From positions 1 through 33,170 of the forward strand of contig CAJAQT010000056.1 in NCBI GenBank assembly GCA_903944165.1: a DNA stretch of 33,170 nucleotides, written 5' to 3'. Under the pieces are notes generated by a model. The model made no database searches and was not told where the DNA came from. It was given only the letters and a program-made list of their open reading frames with translations. This stretch comes from an uncultured Methylococcaceae bacterium. Its GTDB lineage: Bacteria > Pseudomonadota > Gammaproteobacteria > Methylococcales > Methylomonadaceae. Positions 1-9,196 of this stretch are shown one piece after another. Position 1 is the first letter of the stretch. Every line of letters begins with the position of its first letter. Made by a program: the position numbers and the translations under genes.

Positions 1-5
1 AGCCG

Positions 6-320
6 CTACATTCTGATTACCTGTTTAACTAAACTCATTATGTACTCAATGTCATCGTCATTTGTGACTTGTATTTCATAATCACCATTTCCATGATGAC
101 CTATATCTGCAACATTCTTTGCAAGTCCTTTTGTATCTTCATATCGTCCCATATTTTGCATTAATGCAAAATTTAATCGCTTTTTTCTGCAACGTAAAAT
201 CAATTAGATTTTTGCCTTTTTTAAATTCAATTCAAAAACTCGCTGTATTTCACGCTCAAGCTGAAAAGCAACTTCAACGACTTCAGTTAGTATATTATTT
301 TGATTTTTGTAAATTGGCAT
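6..320 (-). pseudogene. Degraded DUF5655-family protein gene
   Basis: This is a broken remnant of a DUF5655-type gene. An ATG at 320 opens a reading frame (MPIYKNQN..., with FQLEREIQRVFELNL) that looks like the N-terminus of these proteins, and it stops after about 38 codons. The ORF at 6-203 then carries the family's C-terminal block (GLAKNVADIGHHGNGDYEI, then a DDDIEYIMSLVKQ helix). Just upstream, a shifted frame reads KGKNLIDFTLQKKAIKFCI, which continues the conserved domain before hitting a stop, so at least one frameshift is present. The middle of the gene is missing, since intact members are usually a few hundred residues long. Function of the intact family is poorly known; some members are annotated as predicted transport or endonuclease-like proteins. 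The family assignment comes from remembered motifs and is moderately secure. Confidence 0.6.
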
Positions 321-528
321 GTGAATTAGAAATAATTTATTTTATTGAACACACGCGAATTGTAACGCAGATACGACAGAATAAACTCAATTATCCACGC
401 CAAGATCTCTCCACCTCAGCAAAGCTATGCGTTTTTTTTCCACTATCCAGATAACGTTGATAAGCTCTGTCTGCTCTACAAAAATACAAAACTGAGACTG
501 CAATGAATTACCGCCCCGCCACCCCAAC
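321..528. other. Intergenic stretch with no recognisable feature
   Basis: These 208 bases lie between the start of the decayed DUF5655 gene and the stop of the NfeD gene. The plus-strand ORF at 119-454 that crosses part of it is opposite the pseudogene and resembles no known protein. No terminator, RNA gene or repeat was seen. Confidence 0.5.
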
Positions 529-957
529 TTAGCCCACCCGCTCAACAATAAACACTGTCCCTTGCACTGCGATTACTTTTACTTTTTCGGTGCTGGGACA
601 GTCTTCGCCTTGTACTTTCCAAAGCGAATCATCTACTTTTATTTTGCCCTGACCATTTACAATTGGCTCATGTAAACTGAATACGCGACCAACGTACTGG
701 CGGCCGCGTTGATTTAATAAGGGATGATCTGAGTGTATTGGGTAGCGTTGATTAAGTTTTCGCCACAAAAATATGCTGAGTAAACTTAATGCTGCCATGA
801 TAAAAACTTGGTTTTCAAGCGTTAAATCTGTAAACACCAGCATCATAATGCCGGTAAGTGCTGCGGCAAACGCCATCCATAAGAAGAAAAACCCTGCGGT
901 GACGACTTCGCATACCAATAAAACCAAGGCGATAACCCACCAATACCAAAAAATCAT
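529..957 (-). CDS. NfeD-like membrane protein (partner of SPFH protein)
   Basis: This is a small inner-membrane protein of the short NfeD type (NfeD1b, the YbbK/QmcB group), 142 residues long. The N-terminal half is hydrophobic, with about three membrane segments (WWVIALVLLVCEVVTAGFFF, then FAAALTGIMMLVF and FIMAALSLLSIFLW). The C-terminal half, from about residue 85, has the OB-fold pattern (GRQYVGRVFSL...GKIKVDDSLWKVQGED) typical of the family. Short NfeD proteins are encoded beside stomatin-like SPFH proteins and are thought to act with them in membrane microdomain organisation or protein quality control. Its ATG lies one base after the stop of the SPFH gene, so the two are almost certainly co-transcribed and translationally coupled. 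It lacks the N-terminal serine protease domain of long NfeD proteins. Confidence 0.88.
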   Translation of the reverse strand: MIFWYWWVIALVLLVCEVVTAGFFFLWMAFAAALTGIMMLVFTDLTLENQVFIMAALSLLSIFLWRKLNQRYPIHSDHPLLNQRGRQYVGRVFSLHEPIVNGQGKIKVDDSLWKVQGEDCPSTEKVKVIAVQGTVFIVERVG

Positions 958-958
958 G

Positions 959-1912
959 TTACGCCTCGTGGAATGGTGTCACTTTTTTTGCCTGCCCGTG
1001 CTGCGCTGAGGTATCTTTGATTAATTCACTAATACCGCCTAACGCGCCAATAACCGAGGAGGCTTCTAAGGGCATAAAAATAAGCTTACTGTTATCTGCT
1101 GACGCAATGTCTTTTAAGGCTTCAATGTATTTTTGTGCCACAAAATACTGGATGGCATTAAGGTCGCCTTGGCTTATCGCTTCTGACACCATGGCGGTGG
1201 CTTTGGCTTCTGCCTCTGCCAAACGTTCTCTGGCATCGGCATCTCTAAAAGCCGATTGTTTGCGCCCCTCTGCTTCTAAAATAGCCGCTTGCTGAGCACC
1301 TTCAGCGCGTAATATTTCGGATTGACGCGCACCTTCGGCTTCTAATATCGAGGCGCGTTTTAAGCGCTCTGCTTTCATTTGTCGGCCCATTGCCTCCACT
1401 AAATCTTTAGGCGGGGCAATGTCTTTAATTTCAATACGGGTGACTTTAATTCCCCAGGGCGTCGTGGCATCATCTACCACCATAAGCAATCTAGCGTTAA
1501 TGTCATCACGTCGTGATAAGAGTTCATCCAAGTCCATTGAACCCATTACGGTACGAATGTTGGTCATCACTAAATTTAAGATTGCCCAATCGAGCTTACT
1601 GACTTCGTAGGCGGCTTTGGCGGCATCCATAACTTGATAAAACACCACACCATCCACGGTTACCATGGCATTATCACGAGTGATGACTTCTTGGGAAGGC
1701 ACATCCATGACTTGTTCCATCATGATTAATTTTCTGCCAATTTGATCGATAACAGGAAAAATAATGTTTAAGCCTGGTTTTAAGGTATTGGTGTATTTAC
1801 CAAACCGTTCAACTGTATATTCCATGCCTTGTGGCACAGATTTAACACCCATAACAATTAATACTATGGCAAATACCATTAACATTAGTACAAATATACC
1901 AAAACTACTCAT
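959..1912 (-). CDS. qmcA: SPFH/stomatin-like membrane protein (QmcA/slipin type)
   Basis: This is a stomatin/prohibitin-family (SPFH) protein of 317 residues, close to E. coli QmcA in length. A single N-terminal membrane segment (about residues 4-23) is followed by the conserved block [21 protein letters not shown] and the SPFH domain up to about residue 190. After that comes a helical, alanine- and glutamate-rich coiled-coil with near-repeats ([18 protein letters not shown]), which drives oligomerisation in this family. Such proteins form large ring-like assemblies at the membrane and are linked to membrane domain organisation and control of FtsH-type proteolysis; the exact role of QmcA is unsettled. 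The start is supported by a strong Shine-Dalgarno (GAGGAG) just upstream of ATG 1912. The NfeD partner follows after one base. The symbol is assigned by architecture and neighbour; "slipin" would be an equally fair name. Confidence 0.9.
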   Translation of the reverse strand: MSSFGIFVLMLMVFAIVLIVMGVKSVPQGMEYTVERFGKYTNTLKPGLNIIFPVIDQIGRKLIMMEQVMDVPSQEVITRDNAMVTVDGVVFYQVMDAAKAAYEVSKLDWAILNLVMTNIRTVMGSMDLDELLSRRDDINARLLMVVDDATTPWGIKVTRIEIKDIAPPKDLVEAMGRQMKAERLKRASILEAEGARQSEILRAEGAQQAAILEAEGRKQSAFRDADARERLAEAEAKATAMVSEAISQGDLNAIQYFVAQKYIEALKDIASADNSKLIFMPLEASSVIGALGGISELIKDTSAQHGQAKKVTPFHEA

Positions 1913-2116
1913 GTCGACTCCTCATATAATTAACACTGGAAAAATCATTTACGCATCAGCTTTTAACACGCAGCGTGGGCTGAGCTTAACTTGAAGGTTT
2001 AGCTTAATTTACACAGCTTTTGTGTCACTATTCAGTCTACTTATACCAAAAGCTTTGATGACTGTGCAATGCTGCTTGTGTACATCGACGTGTCCAGCTA
2101 CTTAGGTTTACTTTTT

Positions 2117-3970
2117 ATGATTGCATCAGACGTTTACTTACGCCGTTATTTACGCTTACTAAGCAGCGTGTTTAGGTTGCTCGTAGCACTGTGCTCGCTG
2201 CCTTGTCTAGCAGCCGATCCTCAACCCTATGTTGTCAGTCTTAACAAAACAGGGGATAGTGCTATTGATCAAGCCCTAACCGAGGTTTCTACGTTAATTC
2301 GCTTAAACAAACAGGCGCCTGTGGGTGCCTTTGCCTTGGTGAGCCGTGCTCAAGGTGATCTTACACGGTTTAAAAAGGCCTTGCACAGCTTAGGCTATTA
2401 TCAGGCGCAACTGGAATTACGCATCGGTAAACGCGTTCTGACTGATCCAGGTATTTACGATGTGATTGATTTTTCACCCGCCAAGCCACCTATTCCCGTC
2501 GAGATTAGCATTACACTGGGGCCGCTTTTTCATCTTGGCCAGGTGCATATTGAAGGTGCCGTGCCCAAGGAAGCTGAGACGTGGCTGGCGCTTAAAGCCA
2601 ACCTGCCGGCACAAGCCAAGTACTTTCATGAGGCTGGCGAACGCTTACTTAACGCCCTGCATAATGAAGGTTATGCCTTAGCTACCGTGGCACCGCCGCG
2701 TGCTATGTTAGCTACGGCTACGCATACCGTTGAGATCAGCTATCGTGTTGAGACGGGCAAAAAATTACGCCTTGGTGCCATTACGTTTACTGGTCTACAT
2801 AGTGTCAATGCTGATTTTTTACGCAAACGCTTACTGATTGCCTCGGGTGATAGATACCAACCCCTCGCGATTGAGAAAACGCGCTTAGCATTGCTTGATA
2901 CCCAAGTATTTTCCAGTGTTCAAGTGCTTAGTGCAGATCAGCCTGACGCTGAGGGTAGATTACCCATAAGCTTTGTCATGACTGAACGTAAACCTAGATC
3001 CACCTCGATAGGCGCGGCATACTCAACTGATTTGGGCGGCAATCTGACCTCTACTTGGCAACACCATAATATTGCAGGCAACGCTGAGCAGCTTAATTTA
3101 ACCGCAGCCATCACACAACTTGGCGGCAATAGCAGCACGGGCATTGGCTATAATTTTAGTGCTAATTTTAGTAAACCTGAGTTTTTAACACGCCAGCAAC
3201 AGCTTAGTACAACCCTGAGTGCGGTTAAACAAAATCTTATTGCTTACCATCAAACTGCGTTTACGCTGGACACTTCCTTAAGTCGACAACTCACTACTTT
3301 TTGGCAAGCGAGTATCGCTGTTGCGCTTAAACAAGCACATATTACCCAAGCCGATACAGACGCAGATTACACCTTAATTAGCCTGCCCAGTACCCTTAAA
3401 TATCAAGGCACTAATCATTTGCTTGATCCTAGCCAAGGCAGCTTACTAAGCTTCTCAATTACCCCAATCCAAGCACTGACAGGTCAACAAACACTGCCGT
3501 TTGTTGTATTGCAGGCAACAGCGTCACATTATCTTGAGCTAAGCCAACATGGACGGCGTGTTATCGCTATGCGCGGCATGATTGGTAGCACACTGGGCGC
3601 AACTGTTCTTGATTTGCCTCCTGATGAACGCTTTTATGCTGGCGGTAGCACCACGGTGCGTGGTTATCAATACCAATCTATTGGCCCCCATTTTTTAGAC
3701 GGCACGCCACAAGGCGGTACGGCGCTCATTACTGGTACAGTTGAATTTAGACAACGCCTGTATAAAGATGTTGGTGGTGTACTGTTTGCAGACATTGGTC
3801 AAGTGAATAACACGGCTGCCTTTGTTTCTGGGGCATGGAAAATAGGCGCTGGCATAGGTGCACGTTATTACACCAAGTTTGGCCCGCTCCGCGTCGATGT
3901 TGCCTTACCTGTTAATGGGCAAACACATAATAACGTTGAACTTTACGTTGGTTTAGGGCAGGCGTTTTAA
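2117..3970 (+). CDS. tamA: Translocation and assembly module protein TamA (Omp85 family)
   Basis: TamA is an outer-membrane Omp85-family protein that works with inner-membrane-anchored TamB in assembling autotransporters and other outer-membrane proteins, and probably in phospholipid movement to the outer membrane. I choose ATG 2117, not the ORF-track start 2069. It gives a normal signal peptide (arginines, then LLSSVFRLLVALCSLPCLA before ADP) and has an AGG about ten bases upstream, whereas 2069 would prepend an odd hydrophobic stretch. The mature protein has three POTRA-like domains up to about residue 300, then a 16-strand-type barrel. The Omp85 loop-6 signature is present (GGSTTVRGYQYQSIGP) and the last residue is phenylalanine, as in most outer-membrane proteins. 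Its stop overlaps the tamB start by one base (TAATG), so the two genes are coupled. Confidence 0.92.
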   Translation: MIASDVYLRRYLRLLSSVFRLLVALCSLPCLAADPQPYVVSLNKTGDSAIDQALTEVSTLIRLNKQAPVGAFALVSRAQGDLTRFKKALHSLGYYQAQLELRIGKRVLTDPGIYDVIDFSPAKPPIPVEISITLGPLFHLGQVHIEGAVPKEAETWLALKANLPAQAKYFHEAGERLLNALHNEGYALATVAPPRAMLATATHTVEISYRVETGKKLRLGAITFTGLHSVNADFLRKRLLIASGDRYQPLAIEKTRLALLDTQVFSSVQVLSADQPDAEGRLPISFVMTERKPRSTSIGAAYSTDLGGNLTSTWQHHNIAGNAEQLNLTAAITQLGGNSSTGIGYNFSANFSKPEFLTRQQQLSTTLSAVKQNLIAYHQTAFTLDTSLSRQLTTFWQASIAVALKQAHITQADTDADYTLISLPSTLKYQGTNHLLDPSQGSLLSFSITPIQALTGQQTLPFVVLQATASHYLELSQHGRRVIAMRGMIGSTLGATVLDLPPDERFYAGGSTTVRGYQYQSIGPHFLDGTPQGGTALITGTVEFRQRLYKDVGGVLFADIGQVNNTAAFVSGAWKIGAGIGARYYTKFGPLRVDVALPVNGQTHNNVELYVGLGQAF

Positions 3971-6900
3971 TGAAAACAGTCACTGCATCGTTGCTGCGTA
4001 AACTATTTTTGCTGGTCAGTAGCATTCTGTGCCTCAGTATTTTACTGCTAGCTTATGTGTTGACCTCAGCCTCAGGATTACGCGTAGTTGAACATGCTGT
4101 AGCAAGCCTTAGCCCCCACCAACTTCGCCTCAACGGCGTACATAAGCACGGTTTCAGTCATATTGAAATTGATCACTTAACCTTATCTCAGCAACACGCA
4201 GTATGGCTTAGTATAGATAAACTGGTTCTCGACTGGTCACCCAGTGCCTTAAGACACGCTACATTACAGATTAATACTCTGACTGCGCAGTCTGTGGTGT
4301 TAACAAAGTTACCCACCTCAGAAAATACACAGACTGTCACACAACTAGCTTTACCCTTCGCCATTGTCTTAGCACGCCTTGAGATTGCCCAAGTAACGCT
4401 TGCCCAGCAACGCACTGCTCAGGCATTTACTCTTAACGTAACCGGATCGGGTGAATTAACGTCGGCAGAGCGTGCGCATGTTCAGCTATTTTTTACTCGT
4501 CTACACACTCAAGACACTTATGAATTGCTAGCGTCCCAACGCTCACAAGATATTGCTATTAAAATTTCTGCCCACGAAGCGGCACATGGCTTGCTTGCTT
4601 CTGTTGCACACCTAGACCTTGCACAACCGCTTAGTTTTCATGGGTCGTTAACAGGCCCATTAAATGCCGTGGACACTCACGTTACAATGGCCCTGGGGCC
4701 ACTCAGCGCAGAACTGCACGGGCGCATTAATATTTCAGAAAAACACAGTGCCTTAGCGTTTTCAGCACGCTCGACTGCGCTTCGCCCATGGTCAGAGCTT
4801 GCTTGGCAACAGCTTGATTTACACGGTGCAGTACACGGCAAATGGCCATATCTCAACGTGACCAGCCAGTTAACGATGACTGATCTAGCCCTTGCCCAAT
4901 ATCCATTAACTAACCTGAGCGTTACGGCACAGGGCGAACAAGGGCAACTTCAGCTTAATGCCCAAGCCAATACCACTACGCCCCTAGAACATAACAACAC
5001 CAATCTTGCCAGTATGCCGATAACGCTACACGCTGCACTTGATTTAACCAACACGCCAAGCACACTGTCTGCGCACCTTAATCATCCTTATCTGAAGGTT
5101 GCTGGCACTGCGCACCTCACCTCACCCTATCTGATGCACTGGGATGTCACCCTGCCTAATGTGCAACGCTTAACACAACAGACCCTGCTTCCGCTGTACG
5201 GCAGCGCGCAATTTACGGTCGACCTTAGTCAACAAGCAACGCTTACCCATATTGCTTTAGCAGGATCAACGCGACTTACCCGCGACGCCTTACCCACTAA
5301 ACTGCCGCCTGAGCTCAGTACAGTCTCTGCTACATTTAAGTTAGACAAGCAGCAACTTACCGAAGCGCAAGGCGTGCTGACAGGAAAGAATGTCACCGCA
5401 CAGTTTCGTCATTTCACTCAGGCGGGGCTGCATCATGCCGACTGGGAATGCTCAGTTGCTGATTTATCTCTACTTACTCCACAGGTGCAGGGTGCGCTGA
5501 AGCTGCGCGGTACGCTCTTGGGTGCGGTCGAGGCGTTACACTTAACAGCTGAGCTCCAAGGTAAATGGGCACCTAAGCATCAATCCTTACGCCCGATCAC
5601 GGCTCACCTTGCTATTCAGCAATTACTTAATGCCCCGCAGGGCAGTGTCACACTCAACAGTGTTTTGGATAATGCGCCGCTTGCACTCACGGCCAATCTT
5701 CATCAGGATAGCCAACACGCTTTACAACTACACTTAACTCACGCACAGTGGAAAAGTATTCATGCTCAAGGGCAAGGCTCTTTCACAGCCCAGTCACCTT
5801 TGCCAATCGGAAACTTTACCCTCACCATTAAGCAACTTGCAGATATGAATAGCATTGTTCCTTATCCACTGACTGGCGCAGCCACGCTGCATCTTAATAC
5901 CCGTGTAAACGGTAAACAGCACTTAGGCTATCTTGATGTTGTCGCCGATCAACTGAATATTACTGATACTCATATTGCACATGCTGAACTGCATAGCACC
6001 GTAACGGATTTACTGACTAAACCACAGCTCATTGGGGTGATAAATATCAAGCAATTAAGCGCGCCACAATTAACTGGTTCGGCGCAGCTTGATGTTAAGG
6101 GCGCGTGGCAAGCACTAATCTTATCACTGGCGGCTGACGTTACCCCTAACTCCGGCAAACAAACGCATATTACTAGCACGCTTGAACTTAATCCCAGCAT
6201 TCAACAAGCACGCTTAACCAGTCTACAGGCACGTTGGGATAAACAATCCCTTGTATTAAAGCAAGCCAGCACCCTTGATTATGCCCAAGGTCTAACACTC
6301 ACACCGTTGCAACTCCGTGCGGGTGATAGCTCCTTGACGCTTGCAGGTCAGCTTAGTCCACGCTTGAACATGAGTGCACAACTTGAGCGCTTGCCCGCCG
6401 AATTTTTAAGTATTTTCAATCCACGCCTGACACTGCACGGCCTAGTGTACGGTGACGCGCACTTTAACGAGGGCAGCTTAACAAATCCTCAAGGGCAAAT
6501 TAACTTACACGGCGAAAACTTACGCTGGGCCGCCATGGCTAAGCACAGTATGCCCGCCATAGCCTTCTCCAGTACAAGCCGCCTAAATGGCAGGTCTGCT
6601 CAGCTTGAATTACAACTTAACTCTGGCGCAAAAGCCCATCTGTCTGTTCGAGGTCAACTACCTTTAACGTCACAAGGAGACCTTGCCTTACACGCTCAAG
6701 GCACTATCGACTTAGCATTCACTGACCCGTACCTGATGGCAGAAGGGCGACGCTTACGTGGGCAAGTCAGCCTCGACAATCAGCTAACGGGCACACTACA
6801 GACTCCTCTTAGCAACGGTGTTTGGAGTATTAAACAGGCAGAAGTCAGGGATTATGCCTTAGGAAGCAATATTACAAAGATTAATGGACACGGACTTATT

Positions 6901-7968
6901 GCTCAAAATAAGCTGCATATTGAGCAGCTTGAAGGGCATGCGGGCACAGGCACAATCAACATCACGGGCACGCTTGAGCCCTTCACAACAGGCATTCCAG
7001 TGCAACTTGATCTACACGCACGCAAGGCGCGTCCTTTGGCAAATGATCAACTTACCGTGGTGCTTGATGCTGATCTCAGTATTAACGGGCACGCTAGCAC
7101 AGCACTGACCAGCACCGGCGCGATTAATCTTATTCGTGCTGACATTCGACTGCCTGAAGAGATGCCTTACGCGCTCGCTGAGCTAAACGTGGTGACCGAT
7201 CAGGCAGTTTTGCCTGCGCCCACAGCACCGATCATGCCACCTATTAAAGTCAATATTAACGTGCGTGCAGAACAAGGCATTTTTGTGCGAGGACGCGGCG
7301 TATATGCTGAGTTAAGTGGTGCCCTACACTTACAAGGCTCACTTGCCAAGCTTAATCCTGAAGGTCGCTTTAAACTACGCCAAGGTCAGTATTCTTTAGC
7401 AGGCAAGACCTTAGTATTTAGTGACGGCAGCATCGACTTTTCTAAAGGCGACCTCACCAATCCAAGCTTATATTTTGTTGCCTCCACACGCAGCGATACA
7501 ATCACTGCACAATTAACGATTAACGGCTCGGCTACTCAGCCCAGCATAAACTTAACCAGCTCGCCTGTTTTACCTCAAGATGAAATTCTTGCCAGAGTGC
7601 TATTTAACCAAAGCACCAGCAACCTAAGCGTAATGGAAATGGTGCAAATGGGCTCAGCATTAGCCTCGTTAACAGGGGTGCGGGGTAACTTAAACGATCC
7701 CCTTGAAGTTATGCGCAAAGGCTTACGCTTGGATCGTTTATCGATGGGCGGTAGCAATAATACTGTGGAAGCTGGACGTTATCTAATGCCTGGCGTGTAT
7801 GTGGGTGCCAAACAAGGTATCACTGGCACCGGAACGCAAGCAACGGTACAAATTGATGTAACAAAAGAACTTAAACTTGAAGCAAGCACCGGCACCGCTA
7901 CTCCCACGGGCAAAACCACCAGTACGCATAGCAATTCCCTTGGCATTCTTTATCAATTTGACTATTAA
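3970..7968 (+). CDS. tamB: Translocation and assembly module protein TamB
   Basis: TamB is a very large periplasm-spanning protein (1332 residues here, near the usual 1250-1350) anchored in the inner membrane. It pairs with TamA and belongs to the AsmA/VPS13-like bridge proteins proposed to move phospholipids to the outer membrane. One N-terminal membrane helix is seen (about residues 8-32, KLFLLVSSILCLSILLLAYVLTSASG). The long middle part is made of repetitive beta-rich segments with alternating polar and hydrophobic residues. The C-terminal 350 residues hold the conserved TamB (DUF490) domain, including GQYSLAGKTLVFSDGSIDFS and LPQDEILARVLFNQSTSNLS, and the chain ends in LGILYQFDY, a barrel-like aromatic ending. 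The gene starts inside the tamA stop codon. Composition matches tamA, and no frameshift is visible. Confidence 0.93.
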   Translation: MKTVTASLLRKLFLLVSSILCLSILLLAYVLTSASGLRVVEHAVASLSPHQLRLNGVHKHGFSHIEIDHLTLSQQHAVWLSIDKLVLDWSPSALRHATLQINTLTAQSVVLTKLPTSENTQTVTQLALPFAIVLARLEIAQVTLAQQRTAQAFTLNVTGSGELTSAERAHVQLFFTRLHTQDTYELLASQRSQDIAIKISAHEAAHGLLASVAHLDLAQPLSFHGSLTGPLNAVDTHVTMALGPLSAELHGRINISEKHSALAFSARSTALRPWSELAWQQLDLHGAVHGKWPYLNVTSQLTMTDLALAQYPLTNLSVTAQGEQGQLQLNAQANTTTPLEHNNTNLASMPITLHAALDLTNTPSTLSAHLNHPYLKVAGTAHLTSPYLMHWDVTLPNVQRLTQQTLLPLYGSAQFTVDLSQQATLTHIALAGSTRLTRDALPTKLPPELSTVSATFKLDKQQLTEAQGVLTGKNVTAQFRHFTQAGLHHADWECSVADLSLLTPQVQGALKLRGTLLGAVEALHLTAELQGKWAPKHQSLRPITAHLAIQQLLNAPQGSVTLNSVLDNAPLALTANLHQDSQHALQLHLTHAQWKSIHAQGQGSFTAQSPLPIGNFTLTIKQLADMNSIVPYPLTGAATLHLNTRVNGKQHLGYLDVVADQLNITDTHIAHAELHSTVTDLLTKPQLIGVINIKQLSAPQLTGSAQLDVKGAWQALILSLAADVTPNSGKQTHITSTLELNPSIQQARLTSLQARWDKQSLVLKQASTLDYAQGLTLTPLQLRAGDSSLTLAGQLSPRLNMSAQLERLPAEFLSIFNPRLTLHGLVYGDAHFNEGSLTNPQGQINLHGENLRWAAMAKHSMPAIAFSSTSRLNGRSAQLELQLNSGAKAHLSVRGQLPLTSQGDLALHAQGTIDLAFTDPYLMAEGRRLRGQVSLDNQLTGTLQTPLSNGVWSIKQAEVRDYALGSNITKINGHGLIAQNKLHIEQLEGHAGTGTINITGTLEPFTTGIPVQLDLHARKARPLANDQLTVVLDADLSINGHASTALTSTGAINLIRADIRLPEEMPYALAELNVVTDQAVLPAPTAPIMPPIKVNINVRAEQGIFVRGRGVYAELSGALHLQGSLAKLNPEGRFKLRQGQYSLAGKTLVFSDGSIDFSKGDLTNPSLYFVASTRSDTITAQLTINGSATQPSINLTSSPVLPQDEILARVLFNQSTSNLSVMEMVQMGSALASLTGVRGNLNDPLEVMRKGLRLDRLSMGGSNNTVEAGRYLMPGVYVGAKQGITGTGTQATVQIDVTKELKLEASTGTATPTGKTTSTHSNSLGILYQFDY

Positions 7969-7994
7969 CACCACGCTAAGCCATGCCATTACGC

Positions 7995-8000
7995 TATAAT
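7995..8000 (+). promoter_or_regulatory. Candidate -10 box for the ABC permease gene
   Basis: A perfect TATAAT lies in the 64-base gap after tamB and would start transcription about 25 bases before the permease ATG. No good -35 hexamer lies 16-18 bases upstream; a TTGACT at 7958 is too far away. The box alone is weak evidence. Confidence 0.35.
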
Positions 8001-8032
8001 TTTACACCCTACTCATCACTGATTACGCACGC

Positions 8033-9193
8033 ATGAATCATATTGCTTTAAAAATGTTAATGGGCGATAAAGGCAAGTACCTTGGCATTATCATGGGCTT
8101 AACCTTTGCTTCACTTATTATGACTCAACAGCCAGCTATTTTTGTGGGTCTTATGGCGCGGTCTTACAGCTTTATCTCTGACGTTGCGCTACCTGACATT
8201 TGGGTAATGGACAGTAAAGTGCAATTTATTGATGACATTAAACCCATGCAGGAAACTGAACTGTATCGAGTACGGGGAATTTCTGGCGTGGATTGGGCGA
8301 TGCCTATGTACAAAGGCTTGTTAAAAGTACGCTTAGCAGATGGCGCATTTCAAACCTGTAATGTCATTGGTTTAGACGATGCCACGTTAATTGGTGGCCC
8401 CGCCACTATGCTAAAAGGAACACTGGCAGATTTACGCCAAAGTGATGCCGTTATTGTCGATATTGATGGCGCTAAAGATAAATTAAGCAAACCTTCGCCT
8501 AGCGCGGGACAAAAAAATATTCCCTTACAAATAGGCGATTCTTTAGAGCTTAATGATCATCGCGGCATTATTGTTGGCATTGCTAAAGTCACCCGCACCT
8601 TTCAATCACAACCTGTTATTTACACAACCTATTCTCGGGCTAAAACCTACGCACCACGGGAGCGACGAATACTTTCGTTTATTTTAGTAAAAGCCAAACC
8701 TAACCAAGATCCTTATCAATTAATTGAACGTATCAAAGCCACTACTGGCTTGGCAGCCTATACTCAGCAAGGCTTTAAAGAATTAACCTACAATTATTTT
8801 ATGAAAAATACGGGAATTCCTATCAATTTCGGTATCACTATTACGCTAGGCTTTATTATTGGCACAGCCATCGCTGGACAAACATTTTACAATTTCACCT
8901 TAGAAAACCTTCGTCAATTTGGCGTACTTAAAGCCATGGGTGCCAGCAATGCACAATTATTAAAAATGATTTTATTGCAGGCAGTGTTAGTGGGCAGTAT
9001 TGGTTATGGACTAGGCGTAGGCTTGGCGGCTTTATTTGGTTTTGCTATGCGTTATTCTATTATGGCGTTTAAACTGCCTTGGCAATTATTGGTTTTTAGT
9101 GGTTTAGGTGTAGGATTTATTTGCATCATTGCAGCATTAATTAGTATTTTAAAAGTTATTCGCTTAGAACCCGCCATCGTTTTTAAAAATTAA
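8033..9193 (+). CDS. ABC transporter permease, FtsX/DevC (MacB-like) type
   Basis: This is a 386-residue membrane permease with the FtsX/MacB layout: an N-terminal membrane helix (KYLGIIMGLTFASLIMTQQ), a periplasmic domain from about residue 45 to 265, and three C-terminal helices (ITITLGFIIGTAIAGQTFYNF, then LLQAVLVGSIGYGLGVGLAALFG and LLVFSGLGVGFICIIAALIS). The opening and the segment LENLRQFGVLKAMGASNAQLLKMI match DevC-type permeases; that loop contacts the ATPase. It pairs with the ATPase gene three bases downstream. Relatives in DevBCA/MacAB systems export glycolipids, peptides or drugs with an HlyD-like adaptor, but no adaptor gene lies in this window, so the substrate is unknown. No Shine-Dalgarno is visible before the ATG. 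Confidence 0.85.
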   Translation: MNHIALKMLMGDKGKYLGIIMGLTFASLIMTQQPAIFVGLMARSYSFISDVALPDIWVMDSKVQFIDDIKPMQETELYRVRGISGVDWAMPMYKGLLKVRLADGAFQTCNVIGLDDATLIGGPATMLKGTLADLRQSDAVIVDIDGAKDKLSKPSPSAGQKNIPLQIGDSLELNDHRGIIVGIAKVTRTFQSQPVIYTTYSRAKTYAPRERRILSFILVKAKPNQDPYQLIERIKATTGLAAYTQQGFKELTYNYFMKNTGIPINFGITITLGFIIGTAIAGQTFYNFTLENLRQFGVLKAMGASNAQLLKMILLQAVLVGSIGYGLGVGLAALFGFAMRYSIMAFKLPWQLLVFSGLGVGFICIIAALISILKVIRLEPAIVFKN

Positions 9194-9196
9194 GCC

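Noticed and set aside
119-454. Plus-strand ORF of 111 codons
   Set aside because: It lies antisense to the DUF5655 remnant, has no ribosome site and resembles no family; the opposite strand explains the sequence better.
2069-2116. Upstream start for tamA from the ORF track
   Set aside because: It would add 16 residues before a complete signal peptide and has no good ribosome site; ATG 2117 fits better.
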